A program made the position numbers and the translations under genes. A stretch of 64,000 nucleotides of DNA from an uncultured Lactococcus sp. (GTDB lineage: Bacteria > Bacillota > Bacilli > Lactobacillales > Streptococcaceae), in the NCBI RefSeq assembly GCF_934191625.1, contig NZ_CAKPUG010000001.1, positions 248,001 through 312,000 of the forward strand, in the 5' to 3' direction. The notes under the pieces were generated by a model. The model searched no databases, was not told where the DNA came from, and worked only from the letters and a program-made list of their open reading frames with translations. This document shows, piece by piece, positions 27,161 to 37,393 of this stretch. The number at the start of each line of letters is the position of its first letter. Position 1 is the stretch's first letter.

Positions 27161-27173
27161 TCAAAGCTTTTTA
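27141..27173. terminator. Bidirectional terminator between ogt and the PAP2 gene
   Basis: AAAAGC.TTGAC/GTCAA.GCTTTT stem flanked by A- and T-runs, usable on both strands. Confidence 0.85.
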
Positions 27174-27176
27174 AAT

Positions 27177-27860
27177 TTAGCTAACTTTTCTCGTATTTTT
27201 AGACGTATAACGTTGAGATTTTTCTGCTTTTTTATAATGAAGATAAGTAGGATAAGTCAGGCAGATGACTGAAAGCCCCCAAAGTAAACCACCTAAAGTA
27301 TCCGAGGGATAATGTACTCCAAGAAGTACCCGTGAAAACATTGTTAAAATGATTAAGCCTACAGCGACTAGCCCAACCAAGGACTTGCTCCATACAGAAG
27401 TAAGATAGTGTAAGAGAATAAAAAAGAGACAGCCAAAGAGAACAACAGCAAAAGTTGTATGTCCACTAGCAAAACTTTTTCCTGGTTCATCGGTATAGGT
27501 AGCAATACGGTGTATATCAGGGCGATCACGGCCAATAACTAGTTTAATCAGAGTATTTCCCCCCACAGCGATTCCGGCTACAAGAGCTAACCATATTGCT
27601 GAAATCTTGTCTTTGATGAAAATAACAGCAGCAATAACTAGTCCAATTACAGCGCCCATAGTGTCACCCAAAAATTTTGCAATCACACTTGAAATCTGAA
27701 CAAGAAATGTACTATTTTGAAGATGCCAAGCAACGGTTTGTAAATGTGAATCTATACTTGGAATAGGCGCATTTGTATAAGAAAGTTTTACAATGGCAGT
27801 CAGAGTGATAAAGCTTACCAGAGTAAATAAACCGGTAGTATAATAAAGTTTTTTATTCAT
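27177..27860 (-). CDS. PAP2-superfamily membrane phosphatase
   Basis: A 227-aa protein with six hydrophobic helices and the three phosphatase motifs: KLVIGRDRP, SGHTTF and SRVLLGVHYPSD. Such enzymes dephosphorylate undecaprenyl pyrophosphate or other lipid phosphates on the outer face of the membrane. The likely start is the ATG with AGGGAAATTT upstream (MNKKLYYTTG). An ATG 18 bases further upstream has no ribosome site. It shares a terminator with ogt. The specific lipid substrate is not determined. Confidence 0.88.
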   Translation of the reverse strand: MNKKLYYTTGLFTLVSFITLTAIVKLSYTNAPIPSIDSHLQTVAWHLQNSTFLVQISSVIAKFLGDTMGAVIGLVIAAVIFIKDKISAIWLALVAGIAVGGNTLIKLVIGRDRPDIHRIATYTDEPGKSFASGHTTFAVVLFGCLFFILLHYLTSVWSKSLVGLVAVGLIILTMFSRVLLGVHYPSDTLGGLLWGLSVICLTYPTYLHYKKAEKSQRYTSKNTRKVS

Positions 27861-27942
27861 AAATTTCCCTAAAATCATATTTGGTGCTTTTTGATTTTAC
27901 TTTTTCTTTCTGAAATAAAACTGAATGGTAAATTTAATAAAC

Positions 27943-27970
27943 AAAAAAAGAGGTATATGCCTCTTTTTTA
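27943..27970 (-). terminator. Terminator of pepA
   Basis: AAAGAGG/CCTCTTT stem with A-run on the left, giving a T-run on the minus-strand transcript. Confidence 0.85.
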
Positions 27971-29038
27971 TTAATAGTTTTTAATGGCTGCAACTTTTTC
28001 TTGATCGAGAGTTGTAACTATAGCTCGGATAAAGTTTTGGGCTTCTTTGAAATCATCCATATTAAAGATGGTCTGGTGGCTATGGATATAACGGGCACAG
28101 ACCCCAATCGTGGTTGAAGGTACACCTTCATTTTGCAAGTGAGCTGCACCGGCATCTGTTCCACCTTTAGAAATGTAAGCTTGTGTTTTGATACCATTAA
28201 CCTCTGCTGTATTGAGGAGGAAGTCCTTCATGCCTGGGAGCATGATATGACCGGGATCATAATAACGAAGAAGTGAACCTTCACCAAGACAACCATTGTC
28301 ATTTCCAAAAGTATCAGCCGCAGGAGAGCAATCAACAGCAAAGAAAACATCAGGGTTAAATTTAGTTGTTGAAACATGTGCACCGCGAAGTCCAACTTCT
28401 TCCTGAACATTTGCACCGATAATCAAGGTTACAGGTAATTCTTTGTCTTTGAGGTAGTCCAAAAGTTCTAAGACCATAAGACAGCCATAGCGATTGTCCC
28501 AAGCTTTACTGATGACATTTTTACCATTGGCAGTTAAAATTGTTTCAGATTCAGGCACAATAACATCACCTTGACGAATCCCAAATTCTAAAACTTCTTC
28601 TTTACTCATGAATCCACCGTCAAAGATGATGTCCTCCACTTGAGGTATAGCAGGTGCGCCAGCTGCGCCGCGTAAAAGATGTGGAGGCAGGCCACCAGTG
28701 ACAACGGGTATTTTTTTACCATCACGTGTAAATAGCGTAAAGCGTTGTGCACTAACCACTAAGGGATTCCAGCCGCCCAGTGTCACTACACGCAATGTTC
28801 CGTCTGTTTTAATTGAAGATACCATGAAACCAACTTCATCCATGTGTGCCGCAACCATAACACGAGGAGCATTCTCTGTTTTACTTTCTTTCGTGACAAA
28901 GATACCACCTAAACCATCAGTTTCAGGTGTGTAGCCGAGGTCCGTCATATGTGAACGAAGATAGTCACGCATTGGCGCTTCATAGCCACTTGTTGCTTGG
29001 ATTTCAGTTATTTCTTTAATTTTGTTAAATAAAGTCAT
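27971..29038 (-). CDS. pepA: Glutamyl aminopeptidase, M42 family
   Basis: A metallo-aminopeptidase that removes N-terminal Glu/Asp, part of the lactococcal peptide-use system. In the 355 aa are the metal-site motifs VAAHMDEVGFMV (near residue 66), AWDNRYGC, GANVQEEVGLRGAH and SKGGTDAGAAHL. No signal peptide, so cytoplasmic. Shine-Dalgarno AAAGGAGATGAG precedes the ATG, and an extended -10 TGC-TACAAT lies about 30 bases upstream on the minus strand. Monocistronic. Confidence 0.92.
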   Translation of the reverse strand: MTLFNKIKEITEIQATSGYEAPMRDYLRSHMTDLGYTPETDGLGGIFVTKESKTENAPRVMVAAHMDEVGFMVSSIKTDGTLRVVTLGGWNPLVVSAQRFTLFTRDGKKIPVVTGGLPPHLLRGAAGAPAIPQVEDIIFDGGFMSKEEVLEFGIRQGDVIVPESETILTANGKNVISKAWDNRYGCLMVLELLDYLKDKELPVTLIIGANVQEEVGLRGAHVSTTKFNPDVFFAVDCSPAADTFGNDNGCLGEGSLLRYYDPGHIMLPGMKDFLLNTAEVNGIKTQAYISKGGTDAGAAHLQNEGVPSTTIGVCARYIHSHQTIFNMDDFKEAQNFIRAIVTTLDQEKVAAIKNY

Positions 29039-29211
29039 CTCATCTCCTTTGTTTTTTATACTCTCTTATTGTAGCATTTAAAAGTAGTATATAATAGTAT
29101 TGTCCTAATAACATTTAATAAATATAAATTTATAAAAAGGAGGGTTTTTAGAATATATGAGCTTATCTTAAGGACGAGTAGTTATTATAAGTACTAATAT
29201 AGTCGAATTTA

Positions 29212-29227
29212 TGTTAAAATTTTTTAT
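29212..29227 (+). promoter_or_regulatory. Extended -10 promoter of the DUF4651 gene, probably leaderless
   Basis: TGT-TAAAAT (29215-29220) ends 7 bases before ATG 29228; the gap is all A/T with no Shine-Dalgarno. Confidence 0.55.
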
Positions 29228-29515
29228 ATGAAAAAATATTTGAAAGTTGGTTTAGGGCTGCTAGTTGGTGTAGCTGGTGCGCGAGTACTCTATCAGAGCT
29301 ATAAACACGTTGAAGAAAATTTGCGGGCAGAGGTTATCCAAGCAGTACGTGAAGCTTTTGCTAACCGAGATATTCAGACAGTATGGATCTTTGAGGATGC
29401 TGATCGCGGCGCTATCTATAAAGGTGGTGTGATTATTGGAGAAAATCAAAATATCAATTTTGAAGTTGATGGAGAAACTTTAGAAATTACAGAATTAGGA
29501 GAGGAGCAATTATGA
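29228..29515 (+). CDS. DUF4651-type small membrane-anchored protein
   Basis: A 95-aa protein with an N-terminal hydrophobic segment (LKVGLGLLVGVAGARVLYQ) and a soluble C-terminal part (TVWIFEDADRGAIYKGGVII). It resembles the small proteins found upstream of a thioredoxin in streptococci and lactococci (DUF4651). Function unknown. The stop overlaps the thioredoxin ATG by 4 bases, so the proteins are translationally coupled. Confidence 0.75.
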   Translation: MKKYLKVGLGLLVGVAGARVLYQSYKHVEENLRAEVIQAVREAFANRDIQTVWIFEDADRGAIYKGGVIIGENQNINFEVDGETLEITELGEEQL

Positions 29516-29829
29516 TTATTCCAAAAAACTATGAAGAGTTGGCTGAAATTGTAAAATCAGAAGGCAAACATGTCCTATTTTTTACTGCGGGATGGTGCCC
29601 GGATTGTACCTTTATTAAACCCAAAATGCCAGAATTGGAAGCTGAATTTTCAGAGTTTAACTTTGTAGAAGTGGACCGTGATGAATTTATGGATTTAGCT
29701 ATTGAATGGGGAATCATGGGGATTCCAAGCTTTGTGACACTTGAAAATGGTAAAGAAACAGGTCGCTTAGTAAATAAATTACGTAAAACTAAAGAAGAAG
29801 TCAGTGAATTTTTGAAGGGTGTAGAATAA
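29512..29829 (+). CDS. Thioredoxin-family protein with WCPDC active site
   Basis: A 105-aa cytoplasmic thioredoxin fold. The redox motif AGWCPDCTFIKPKMPEL starts near residue 24, and the cis-proline region is GIMGIPSFVTLENG. The WCPDC sequence differs from the classical WCGPC, which changes redox potential and partner choice. It is part of the DUF4651-trx-ytpR operon, with Shine-Dalgarno GAGAGGAGCA inside the preceding gene. Confidence 0.88.
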   Translation: MIIPKNYEELAEIVKSEGKHVLFFTAGWCPDCTFIKPKMPELEAEFSEFNFVEVDRDEFMDLAIEWGIMGIPSFVTLENGKETGRLVNKLRKTKEEVSEFLKGVE

Positions 29830-29834
29830 ATAAA

Positions 29835-30458
29835 ATGATTGCAACGTATAATAAAAATGTTGGGGATGTCCTCATGCTAATCGTAGCGAACAATGAGGGT
29901 GCAGAAGTAACTTACGAGCGGAAAGCAGATGTTGCGCGTATCTTCCGTGAAGATACAGGACAAACAGTTGGCTGGAATATTTTTGAGATAAAAAAAGACT
30001 GGTCAGATTTGGTACAAGGTCAAAATAATTTATCTGAGGTCCAGGTAGCGGAATTAAATATAAAACTCAAAGCAGCTGGCTTTGATGAAGAGCTTGCATA
30101 TGATGGCCAACCTAAATTTGTAGTCGCTGAGATTTTGTCGATGGAAGACCACACTGACAGTGACCATTTGCATGTATATCAAGTAGAAGTTGGTTTAGAA
30201 GCGCCTGTTCAAATTGTTTGTGGTGCGCCAAATGCATTTGTTGGCATGAAAACAGTGGCAGCTTTGCCAGGGGCAATGATGCCTTCAGGCTCTTTAATCT
30301 GGCCAGGTGCTTTGCGTGGAGTTCCTTCTTATGGCATGCTCTGTTCGGCACGTGAGCTGGACTTACCGAATGCGCCACAAGCCCGTGGAATTATAGAATT
30401 AAATACAAGTTTAGAAGCTGGATTAGCTTTTGATGCTACAAGCATGTGGCAACCCTAA
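29835..30458 (+). CDS. ytpR: YtpR-like tRNA-binding domain protein
   Basis: A 207-aa protein. An N-terminal DUF4479-type domain (residues 1-85, MIATYNKNVGDVLMLIV) is followed by an OB-fold EMAP/tRNA-binding domain (VVAEILSMEDHTDSDHLHVYQV, IVCGAPNAF, GVPSYGMLCSARELDL). The domain is like that at the N terminus of PheT, but the protein stands alone. Role unknown; RNA binding is inferred. It begins 5 bases after the thioredoxin stop and ends the operon at a terminator. Confidence 0.87.
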   Translation: MIATYNKNVGDVLMLIVANNEGAEVTYERKADVARIFREDTGQTVGWNIFEIKKDWSDLVQGQNNLSEVQVAELNIKLKAAGFDEELAYDGQPKFVVAEILSMEDHTDSDHLHVYQVEVGLEAPVQIVCGAPNAFVGMKTVAALPGAMMPSGSLIWPGALRGVPSYGMLCSARELDLPNAPQARGIIELNTSLEAGLAFDATSMWQP

Positions 30459-30468
30459 ATTTAAATTA

Positions 30469-30503
30469 ATAAAGATCTTAGTGAAAACTGAGGTCTTTTT
30501 TCG
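30469..30503 (+). terminator. Terminator after ytpR
   Basis: AAAGATCTTAG pairs with CTGAGGTCTTT (one mismatch), followed by TTTTTT. Confidence 0.75.
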
Positions 30504-30527
30504 TACAAAAGGGAAGGAGGTGTCAAA

Positions 30528-30917
30528 ATGAATAAAACGTTACTTATTGGTCGACTCGTTGCGGAACCTGAACTTAATAAAACTTCGAGTGGAAAAAGCC
30601 TACTAAGGATAAACCTAGCTGTCAAACGACGCTATAAAAATGCTTCAGGTGAAAAAGATACAGACTTTGTCGCCTTGGTCTTTTGGGAGAAACTGGCAGA
30701 CTACTGTGCATCCTATGGGAAAAAGGGAGCCTTGCTTGCTGTGGAGGGGGAAATCCGTACCAGGAATTATGTGGATAAGAAGGAACAAAAACGTTATGTA
30801 ACAGAAGTGCTAGTAAAATCTTTTGAGCTTTTGGAGAGCCGAGCGACAATTGCCATGCGCCAAGATGCTATAGAAAATAGTGAACTTAACTTAAAAGAGG
30901 ATGAATTGCCATTTTAA
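30528..30917 (+). CDS. Short single-stranded DNA-binding protein (SsbB-like)
   Basis: A 129-aa SSB. The OB fold is intact (MNKTLLIGRLVAEPELNKTSSGKS, FVALVFWEKLADYCASYGKKG, VEGEIRTRNYVDKKEQKRYVTEV). The flexible linker is nearly missing, but the acidic tip KEDELPF that recruits partner proteins is kept. Replicative SSBs in this group are about 160-170 aa, so this looks like the secondary, competence-associated type (SsbB/CilA). AAGGAGG gives a strong ribosome site. No clear ComX (cin) box is seen. Confidence 0.85.
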   Translation: MNKTLLIGRLVAEPELNKTSSGKSLLRINLAVKRRYKNASGEKDTDFVALVFWEKLADYCASYGKKGALLAVEGEIRTRNYVDKKEQKRYVTEVLVKSFELLESRATIAMRQDAIENSELNLKEDELPF

Positions 30918-30971
30918 ATTGTAATAAGCGCTTTCTTTTGATAGGATGGATGTAAAAAGGGGAGAAGAAAA

Positions 30972-31502
30972 ATGGTAAAGGCAAAAACAAAAGAAGAGTT
31001 AATCTCCTTTTCAGAAGAAAATTGGTATAAGATTTGTCATTTGGTCGATTCCTTGTCTTTAGAAACACGAAGAGCTACTTTTAATTTTGGACAAGATAAG
31101 GGAAAAGAGGCTCATTGGGGGCGTGATAAGAAAATTCGTGATGTATTTGCACATCTTTATGAGTGGCAGGTACTTTTACAAAATTTTGTAGAAAGCAATG
31201 TTTCAGGAAATTTTCAAAGCTTTTTACCTAGTCCCTATACGTGGAAAAACTATGGAGAAATGAATCAAGAAATCTGGGAGAAGCACCAAACCACTTCTTA
31301 TGAAGAAATCTGGGAGAAACTTGAGGAAAGCCACCGAAGTACTATTCAGTTATTGCAACGATTCTCAGATGAAGAGCTTTATGCAAAGGAGTATTTCCCT
31401 TGGACGGGGGCCACTACCTTAGCACAGTATTTTCAGTCATCTTTGGCCTCACATTACGATTGGGCTTTGAAGAAACTTAGACTTCATAAAAAAACGATTT
31501 AA
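30972..31502 (+). CDS. DfsB/ClbS-family protein (DUF1706)
   Basis: A 176-aa four-helix protein of the ClbS/DfsB type, with RDKKIRDVFAHLYEWQVLL, PSPYTWKNYGEMNQEIWEKH and the C-terminal ASHYDWALKKLRLH. Relatives include ClbS, a self-resistance hydrolase for colibactin, and many uncharacterised proteins. Function here is unknown. Strong GGGGAGAAG ribosome site. It sits between ssb and the heat-shock promoter with no convincing terminator before the latter. Confidence 0.78.
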   Translation: MVKAKTKEELISFSEENWYKICHLVDSLSLETRRATFNFGQDKGKEAHWGRDKKIRDVFAHLYEWQVLLQNFVESNVSGNFQSFLPSPYTWKNYGEMNQEIWEKHQTTSYEEIWEKLEESHRSTIQLLQRFSDEELYAKEYFPWTGATTLAQYFQSSLASHYDWALKKLRLHKKTI

Positions 31503-31527
31503 AAAATAAAAAAAAGAAGTTTTTTTC

Positions 31528-31595
31528 TTGACTAATTTTGACCTTCGCGGTAAAATAAGATATATAAATTAGCACTCGAAGTTAAAGAGTGCTAA
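31528..31595 (+). promoter_or_regulatory. groESL promoter with CIRCE operator
   Basis: TTGACT-17-TAAAAT (31528-31533, 31551-31556) followed by the perfect HrcA operator TTAGCACTC-N9-GAGTGCTAA (31569-31577, 31587-31595). Confidence 0.97.
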
Positions 31596-31619
31596 AATAA
31601 CATAAAATGGAGGAATAAC

Positions 31620-31901
31620 ATGTTGAAACCCTTAGCGGATCGCGTTGTATTGCGTATAAAAGAGGAAGAAGAAAAATCTTTAGGTGGTATCGTCTTGGCC
31701 TCAGCAGCACAAGAAAAGCCACAAGTTGCAGAAGTTGTGGCAGTAGGCCCAGGTAAAACAACTCCTCACGGTACAGTAATTGCGCCAACAGTAGAAGTTG
31801 GTGATGCAATTCTCTTTGAAAAATTTGCCGGAACAAATGTGAAATTTGAAGGCGAAGATTTCTTGATTATCAAAGAATCTGATATTCTTGCGATTGTTTA
31901 A
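31620..31901 (+). CDS. groES: Co-chaperonin GroES
   Basis: A 93-aa cap subunit of the GroEL chaperonin. The N terminus LKPLADRVVLRIKEEEEKSLGGIVL includes the mobile loop that docks on GroEL, and EDFLIIKESDILAIV is the typical end. It has TGGAGGAA before the ATG. First gene of the HrcA-repressed groES-groEL operon. Confidence 0.97.
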   Translation: MLKPLADRVVLRIKEEEEKSLGGIVLASAAQEKPQVAEVVAVGPGKTTPHGTVIAPTVEVGDAILFEKFAGTNVKFEGEDFLIIKESDILAIV

Positions 31902-31926
31902 GGAAAATAAAGACAGGAGATAATAA

Positions 31927-33555
<1,629 letters not shown>

Positions 33556-33558
33556 AAA

Positions 33559-33590
33559 TAAAAAAGACACGAATTCGTGTCTTTTTTTAT
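33559..33590. terminator. Bidirectional terminator between groEL and walJ
   Basis: AAAAAGACACGAA/TTCGTGTCTTTTT, a perfect palindrome with T-runs on both strands. Confidence 0.92.
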
Positions 33591-33606
33591 TGCTGTAAAA
33601 ATCGTT

Positions 33607-34419
33607 TTAGATATCATATAGTTTACTTGCGTGCTCATGGCTAGTATCAATAATATGCACATCACGTTTAGTGTCAATGTCATGCTGCGCCAGAAAGCCA
33701 TCCATGGTCATGTGAGCAAGCTCTTGGATATTGTTATTCAGACTCAGGTGACCGAGGAAGATGCGCTTTGTTTTATTTCCTAGAATATTAAAAGCTGCTT
33801 CGGCACCATCTTCGTTAGATAAATGACCTTGATCGCTCAGGATACGTTGTTTTGTTTTCCAAGGGTAACCTCCCATGCGGAGTATCTCAATATCATGATT
33901 ACTTTCCATAAGATAACCGTCCGCATTTTCAATTGTACCGCGCATACGATCACTTACATAGCCTGTATCAGTAAGCATTACAAAGGATTTATTATCTTTC
34001 ATAAAGCGATAAAATTGAGGTGCTATGGCATCATGACTCACGCCAAAACTTTCGATATCGATATCGCCAAAAGTTTTAGTTTTGCCCAATTCAAAGATAT
34101 GTTTTTGCTCGTTCGAAATTTTTCCTAGGGAATTTTTACTGTCTAGTTCTTGCCAGGTTAACTCATTGGCGTAGAGTTGAATGCCGTATTTTCGTGCAAG
34201 TACACCGATTCCCTTGATATGGTCACTATGTTCATGAGTGATCAGGAGTGCATCGATATCTTTGATATCTCGATCAATTTCTCCTAATAAACTTTCGATT
34301 TTCTTTCCAGATAACCCAGCATCCACAAGAATTTTCTTTTCAGGTGTTTCTAAGTAAAAAGAATTTCCAGTGCTTCCTGACGCTAATATTGAATATTTAA
34401 ATGCTGATTCAGTGCTCAT
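33607..34419 (-). CDS. walJ: WalJ (VicX/YycJ) metallo-beta-lactamase-fold protein
   Basis: A 270-aa protein with the metallo-hydrolase signature LLITHEHSDHIKGIG near residue 58, GSTGNSFYLETPEKKILVDAGLSGK at the N terminus, and FLGHLSLNN near the C terminus. It accompanies walRK in most Firmicutes and is thought to be a nuclease affecting cell division and wall or DNA metabolism; the exact substrate is unsettled. Its ATG overlaps the walK stop by 4 bases, and it is the last gene of the operon. Confidence 0.92.
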   Translation of the reverse strand: MSTESAFKYSILASGSTGNSFYLETPEKKILVDAGLSGKKIESLLGEIDRDIKDIDALLITHEHSDHIKGIGVLARKYGIQLYANELTWQELDSKNSLGKISNEQKHIFELGKTKTFGDIDIESFGVSHDAIAPQFYRFMKDNKSFVMLTDTGYVSDRMRGTIENADGYLMESNHDIEILRMGGYPWKTKQRILSDQGHLSNEDGAEAAFNILGNKTKRIFLGHLSLNNNIQELAHMTMDGFLAQHDIDTKRDVHIIDTSHEHASKLYDI

Positions 34420-35834
34420 TCAGCAAAGTCCTCCCAGTCATTATTTTCTTGATTTATTTCATCACTGTAAGGAAAAGACAGGGTGAAAGTTGAACCAGTT
34501 TTACCATCAGAAGTGACTTGTATGTCACCTTTGTGGAGTTTCATTATATCGTAGGCAATTGATAAGCCTAAGCCTGTACCACCAATTTGGCTATTCCTTG
34601 AGGCATTATCGACACGATAAAATCGGTCAAATACTTTTGTTAAAGCAGGTTTTGGTATTCCCATTCCTTGATCGGCAATAGAAGTAAATGCTTTGTTGTT
34701 TTCACACCAGACCCTTACAGTGATTATTCCTCCTTTTGGAGAGTACTTAAAGGCATTATTGATAATATTGTCAATGACCTGTGAGAGCTTATCAGTATCG
34801 ATTTCAAGCCAAATATCCTGTTGAGGTATTTGACGAATAATTTTAAAGTTATTGTAATTTTTTTCGATAATTTGATCAAAACGATCAAGGATATAGTTGA
34901 TAAAGTCAACATAGTTGATAATTTCAGTATGAAGTTTGACCTTATCTTGGTCCATACGCGAGAGCTCCAAGAGTTCCCCAATCATCCGAATCATACGGTC
35001 TGTTTCGTTAAGGGAAACATCAACGAAATTACTTGCAACTTCAGGATCAGCGAGTGCACCATCATTTAGTGCTTCTAAGTAAGCTTTCACAGAAGTTAGT
35101 GGAGTGCGTAATTCATGTGAGACATTTGAAACAAAAAGTCGACGGTCTCTTTCTGTTTTTTCCTGTTCTGTTGTATCATGTAAGACGGCAATAATTCCAG
35201 AAATATAGCCTGATTCACTACGGAAAAGCATAAAGTTGACACGTAGAATAACAGCTGCTCCTTCACAATTGATAGTGTTAAGGGTTAATTCGGGTTCTTT
35301 TTGCAGTAGTTCATGAAAAGAATACTCGTCAGAGATATTTAAAATATCAACCAAATCTTTGCCAATAATTTCTTCGCTTGATTGGTCAATAAGTGTCAGA
35401 GCTGCATGGTTAGCGAGATTAATTTGCCCGTGTCTATCTGTAGTGATGACACCATCAGCAAGGTAGGTTAAGATACTCTCCAGTTGATTACGCTGATTTT
35501 CTAAATGTTCTTGTCGATCCTCAATTTCATGACCAAGCAATAATAATTTATTATAAGCAACCGAGAGTTCATTATTCTCCTTAGAAATTTGGCGGTTTTC
35601 ATAGTTGTTTTGCAAAAAATTGTCTACCTGATGTGATATTTTATTTGCAGATTGTGCCAAACGACTGAGGTACCAGATAAGGAGACTCAAGGTAACCAGA
35701 TAAAAAATGAAAAACTGTAAGAGAGCAGCGGTATGGGTTAAAAAGTATGCGCTATTTATTATCTCAAAAATGCCAAAAAGAAGTAGATGAATCACTACTC
35801 CTTTAAGTACTATTGAATTAAAAAAATTATTCAT
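34416..35834 (-). CDS. walK: WalK (VicK) sensor histidine kinase
   Basis: A 472-aa kinase of the essential wall-homeostasis system. Two hydrophobic segments lie close together at residues 9-56 with only a few residues between them, so there is practically no extracellular sensor domain, as in streptococcal VicK and unlike Bacillus WalK. A HAMP-like stretch, a PAS domain (about 115-220) and HisKA SNVSHELRTPLTSVKAY (His240) follow. The ATP domain has NAFKYSPKGG, DQGMGIP and GGTGLGLSIAYDI. It overlaps walR by 8 bases. Confidence 0.93.
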   Translation of the reverse strand: MNNFFNSIVLKGVVIHLLLFGIFEIINSAYFLTHTAALLQFFIFYLVTLSLLIWYLSRLAQSANKISHQVDNFLQNNYENRQISKENNELSVAYNKLLLLGHEIEDRQEHLENQRNQLESILTYLADGVITTDRHGQINLANHAALTLIDQSSEEIIGKDLVDILNISDEYSFHELLQKEPELTLNTINCEGAAVILRVNFMLFRSESGYISGIIAVLHDTTEQEKTERDRRLFVSNVSHELRTPLTSVKAYLEALNDGALADPEVASNFVDVSLNETDRMIRMIGELLELSRMDQDKVKLHTEIINYVDFINYILDRFDQIIEKNYNNFKIIRQIPQQDIWLEIDTDKLSQVIDNIINNAFKYSPKGGIITVRVWCENNKAFTSIADQGMGIPKPALTKVFDRFYRVDNASRNSQIGGTGLGLSIAYDIMKLHKGDIQVTSDGKTGSTFTLSFPYSDEINQENNDWEDFAE

Positions 35835-36528
35835 GAGGTTCGCTCATATAGTATCCAACGCCACGACGTGTAGATACGTATTGAGGGCGGCTTGGAGTAT
35901 CTTCAACTTTTTCGCGAAGACGACGAACAGTTACGTCCACAGTACGAACATCACCGAAGTAATCGTAGCCCCAAACAGTTTCAAGTAATGTTTCACGTGT
36001 GATAACTTCACCGAGGTGTTGGGCCAAGTAATAGAGTAATTCAAATTCGCGGTGTGTCAAGTCAAGTTGTGTTTCATTTTTATATGCGGCATAATGTGTC
36101 GGGTTGATACGTAAATTACCGATTACTAATTCTTTTTTAGAATCTTTTGGTTGTTCAACAGGAACATTCGTCATGCGGCGTAAGTTTGACTTAATACGAG
36201 CAAGCAGTTCACGGTTTGAAAATGGTTTGGTGATGTAATCATCTGCACCAAGTTCGAGGCCGATAACTTTATCAAACTCTGTGTCTTTGGCAGAAACCAT
36301 TAAAATAGGGACTTCAGAAGTTTTACGGATTTGACGTGTAACTTCAAGGCCATCAATCTTTGGTAACATCAAATCAAGATAGATAAGATCGGGTTTTTCT
36401 GATTCAAAGAGTTCAAGAGCTTCTTCACCATCAAAAGCAGTGACTACTTCATACCCTTCTTTGACGAGGTTAAATTTTACAATATCTGAAATTGGTTTTT
36501 CGTCGTCAACAACAAGAATTTTTTTCAT
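35827..36528 (-). CDS. walR: WalR (VicR) response regulator
   Basis: A 233-aa OmpR-type regulator. It has a receiver domain with ILVVDDEKPI, phospho-Asp52 (IYLDLMLPKIDG) and the KPF switch lysine, then a winged-helix DNA-binding domain (ELLYYLAQHLGEVITRETLLE, DVTVRRLREKVED). It controls peptidoglycan hydrolase genes. A TATAAT lies about 45 bases upstream on the minus strand with GAAAGGAT as ribosome site. First gene of walR-walK-walJ, divergent from tmk. Confidence 0.95.
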   Translation of the reverse strand: MKKILVVDDEKPISDIVKFNLVKEGYEVVTAFDGEEALELFESEKPDLIYLDLMLPKIDGLEVTRQIRKTSEVPILMVSAKDTEFDKVIGLELGADDYITKPFSNRELLARIKSNLRRMTNVPVEQPKDSKKELVIGNLRINPTHYAAYKNETQLDLTHREFELLYYLAQHLGEVITRETLLETVWGYDYFGDVRTVDVTVRRLREKVEDTPSRPQYVSTRRGVGYYMSEPHE

Positions 36529-36722
36529 GATAATCCTTTCGCTTAGATGTATATAATATTAATTGCTTTTCTCATTATACAATTATTACAGTAGTATAGC
36601 AAGGTAAAGCCTTCCATAATATAGAATTTTTACAAAAGTGAAATCATTTGTAAAATAGGAAACTTATATAGTAAACAATATTTATAAAAGAACATTTTTC
36701 CCATATTTTTTCCTTTTATTTT

Positions 36723-36738
36723 TGCTATAATATAAGAT
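36723..36738 (+). promoter_or_regulatory. Extended -10 promoter of tmk, probably leaderless
   Basis: TGC-TATAAT (36726-36731) then seven bases (ATAAGAT) and ATG 36739. No Shine-Dalgarno. Confidence 0.65.
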
Positions 36739-37368
36739 ATGAATGGAATATTAATTAGTTTGGAAGGGCCAGATGGGGCCGGTAAAACGACTGTTTTGCA
36801 AAGAATTCTTCCCGAACTAGAAAAATCGTCTTATAAAATCCTTCCGACACGTGAGCCTGGTGGAGTACGTGTTGCAGAAGAGATTCGAAATATAATTTTA
36901 AGCACAGAAAATATGGAAATCGACAGTAAGACCGAGCTGATGCTGTTTGCGGCGGCACGTCGTCTACATATGCAAACAAAAATGCTTCCCGCACTTGCTG
37001 CAGGTGAGATGGTAATTGTTGATCGATTCATTGACTCGTCAGTTGCTTATCAAGGTTACGGTCGTGAACTTGGTGTTGAACCTGTAAACTGGCTTAATGA
37101 ATTTGCAACAGACGGTCTTAAACCAGATTTGACATTATATTTCGATATTGATACAGATGTTGCACTTGAACGAATTATGAAAAATAGAGCAGATGAGGTC
37201 AATAGACTTGATTTAGAACGTGCGGAAATGCATCGTAAGGTGAGGCAGGGTTACTTAGAAATTGTGAAGAATGAGCCCGAACGATTTGTTACTATTGATG
37301 CTAGTCAAGAACTTGACAAAGTTGTTGCAGATACGTTAAGTGTCATTGAAAAGAGATTTTGTTTGTAA
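36739..37368 (+). CDS. tmk: Thymidylate kinase
   Basis: Phosphorylates dTMP to dTDP. The 209-aa protein has the P-loop EGPDGAGKTTVLQ near residue 8, the DR motif VIVDRFIDSSVAYQGYGRELG, and the substrate motif TREPGG. It is the first gene of tmk-holB-ricT-yabA-rsmI, a conserved Firmicute operon linking dTTP supply with replication and its control. Translation probably starts from a leaderless transcript. Confidence 0.95.
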   Translation: MNGILISLEGPDGAGKTTVLQRILPELEKSSYKILPTREPGGVRVAEEIRNIILSTENMEIDSKTELMLFAAARRLHMQTKMLPALAAGEMVIVDRFIDSSVAYQGYGRELGVEPVNWLNEFATDGLKPDLTLYFDIDTDVALERIMKNRADEVNRLDLERAEMHRKVRQGYLEIVKNEPERFVTIDASQELDKVVADTLSVIEKRFCL

Positions 37369-37393
37369 TAAAATTTCAAACTAAGGAGCTTTC

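Noticed and set aside
29156..29170. Tiny ORF (4 codons) behind an AGGAGGG upstream of the DUF4651 gene
   Set aside because: The Shine-Dalgarno is about 12 bases from the ATG and the ORF is too short to judge.
30503..30527. ComX cin-box upstream of ssb
   Set aside because: TTTTTTCGTACA only loosely resembles the cin-box; the match is not convincing.
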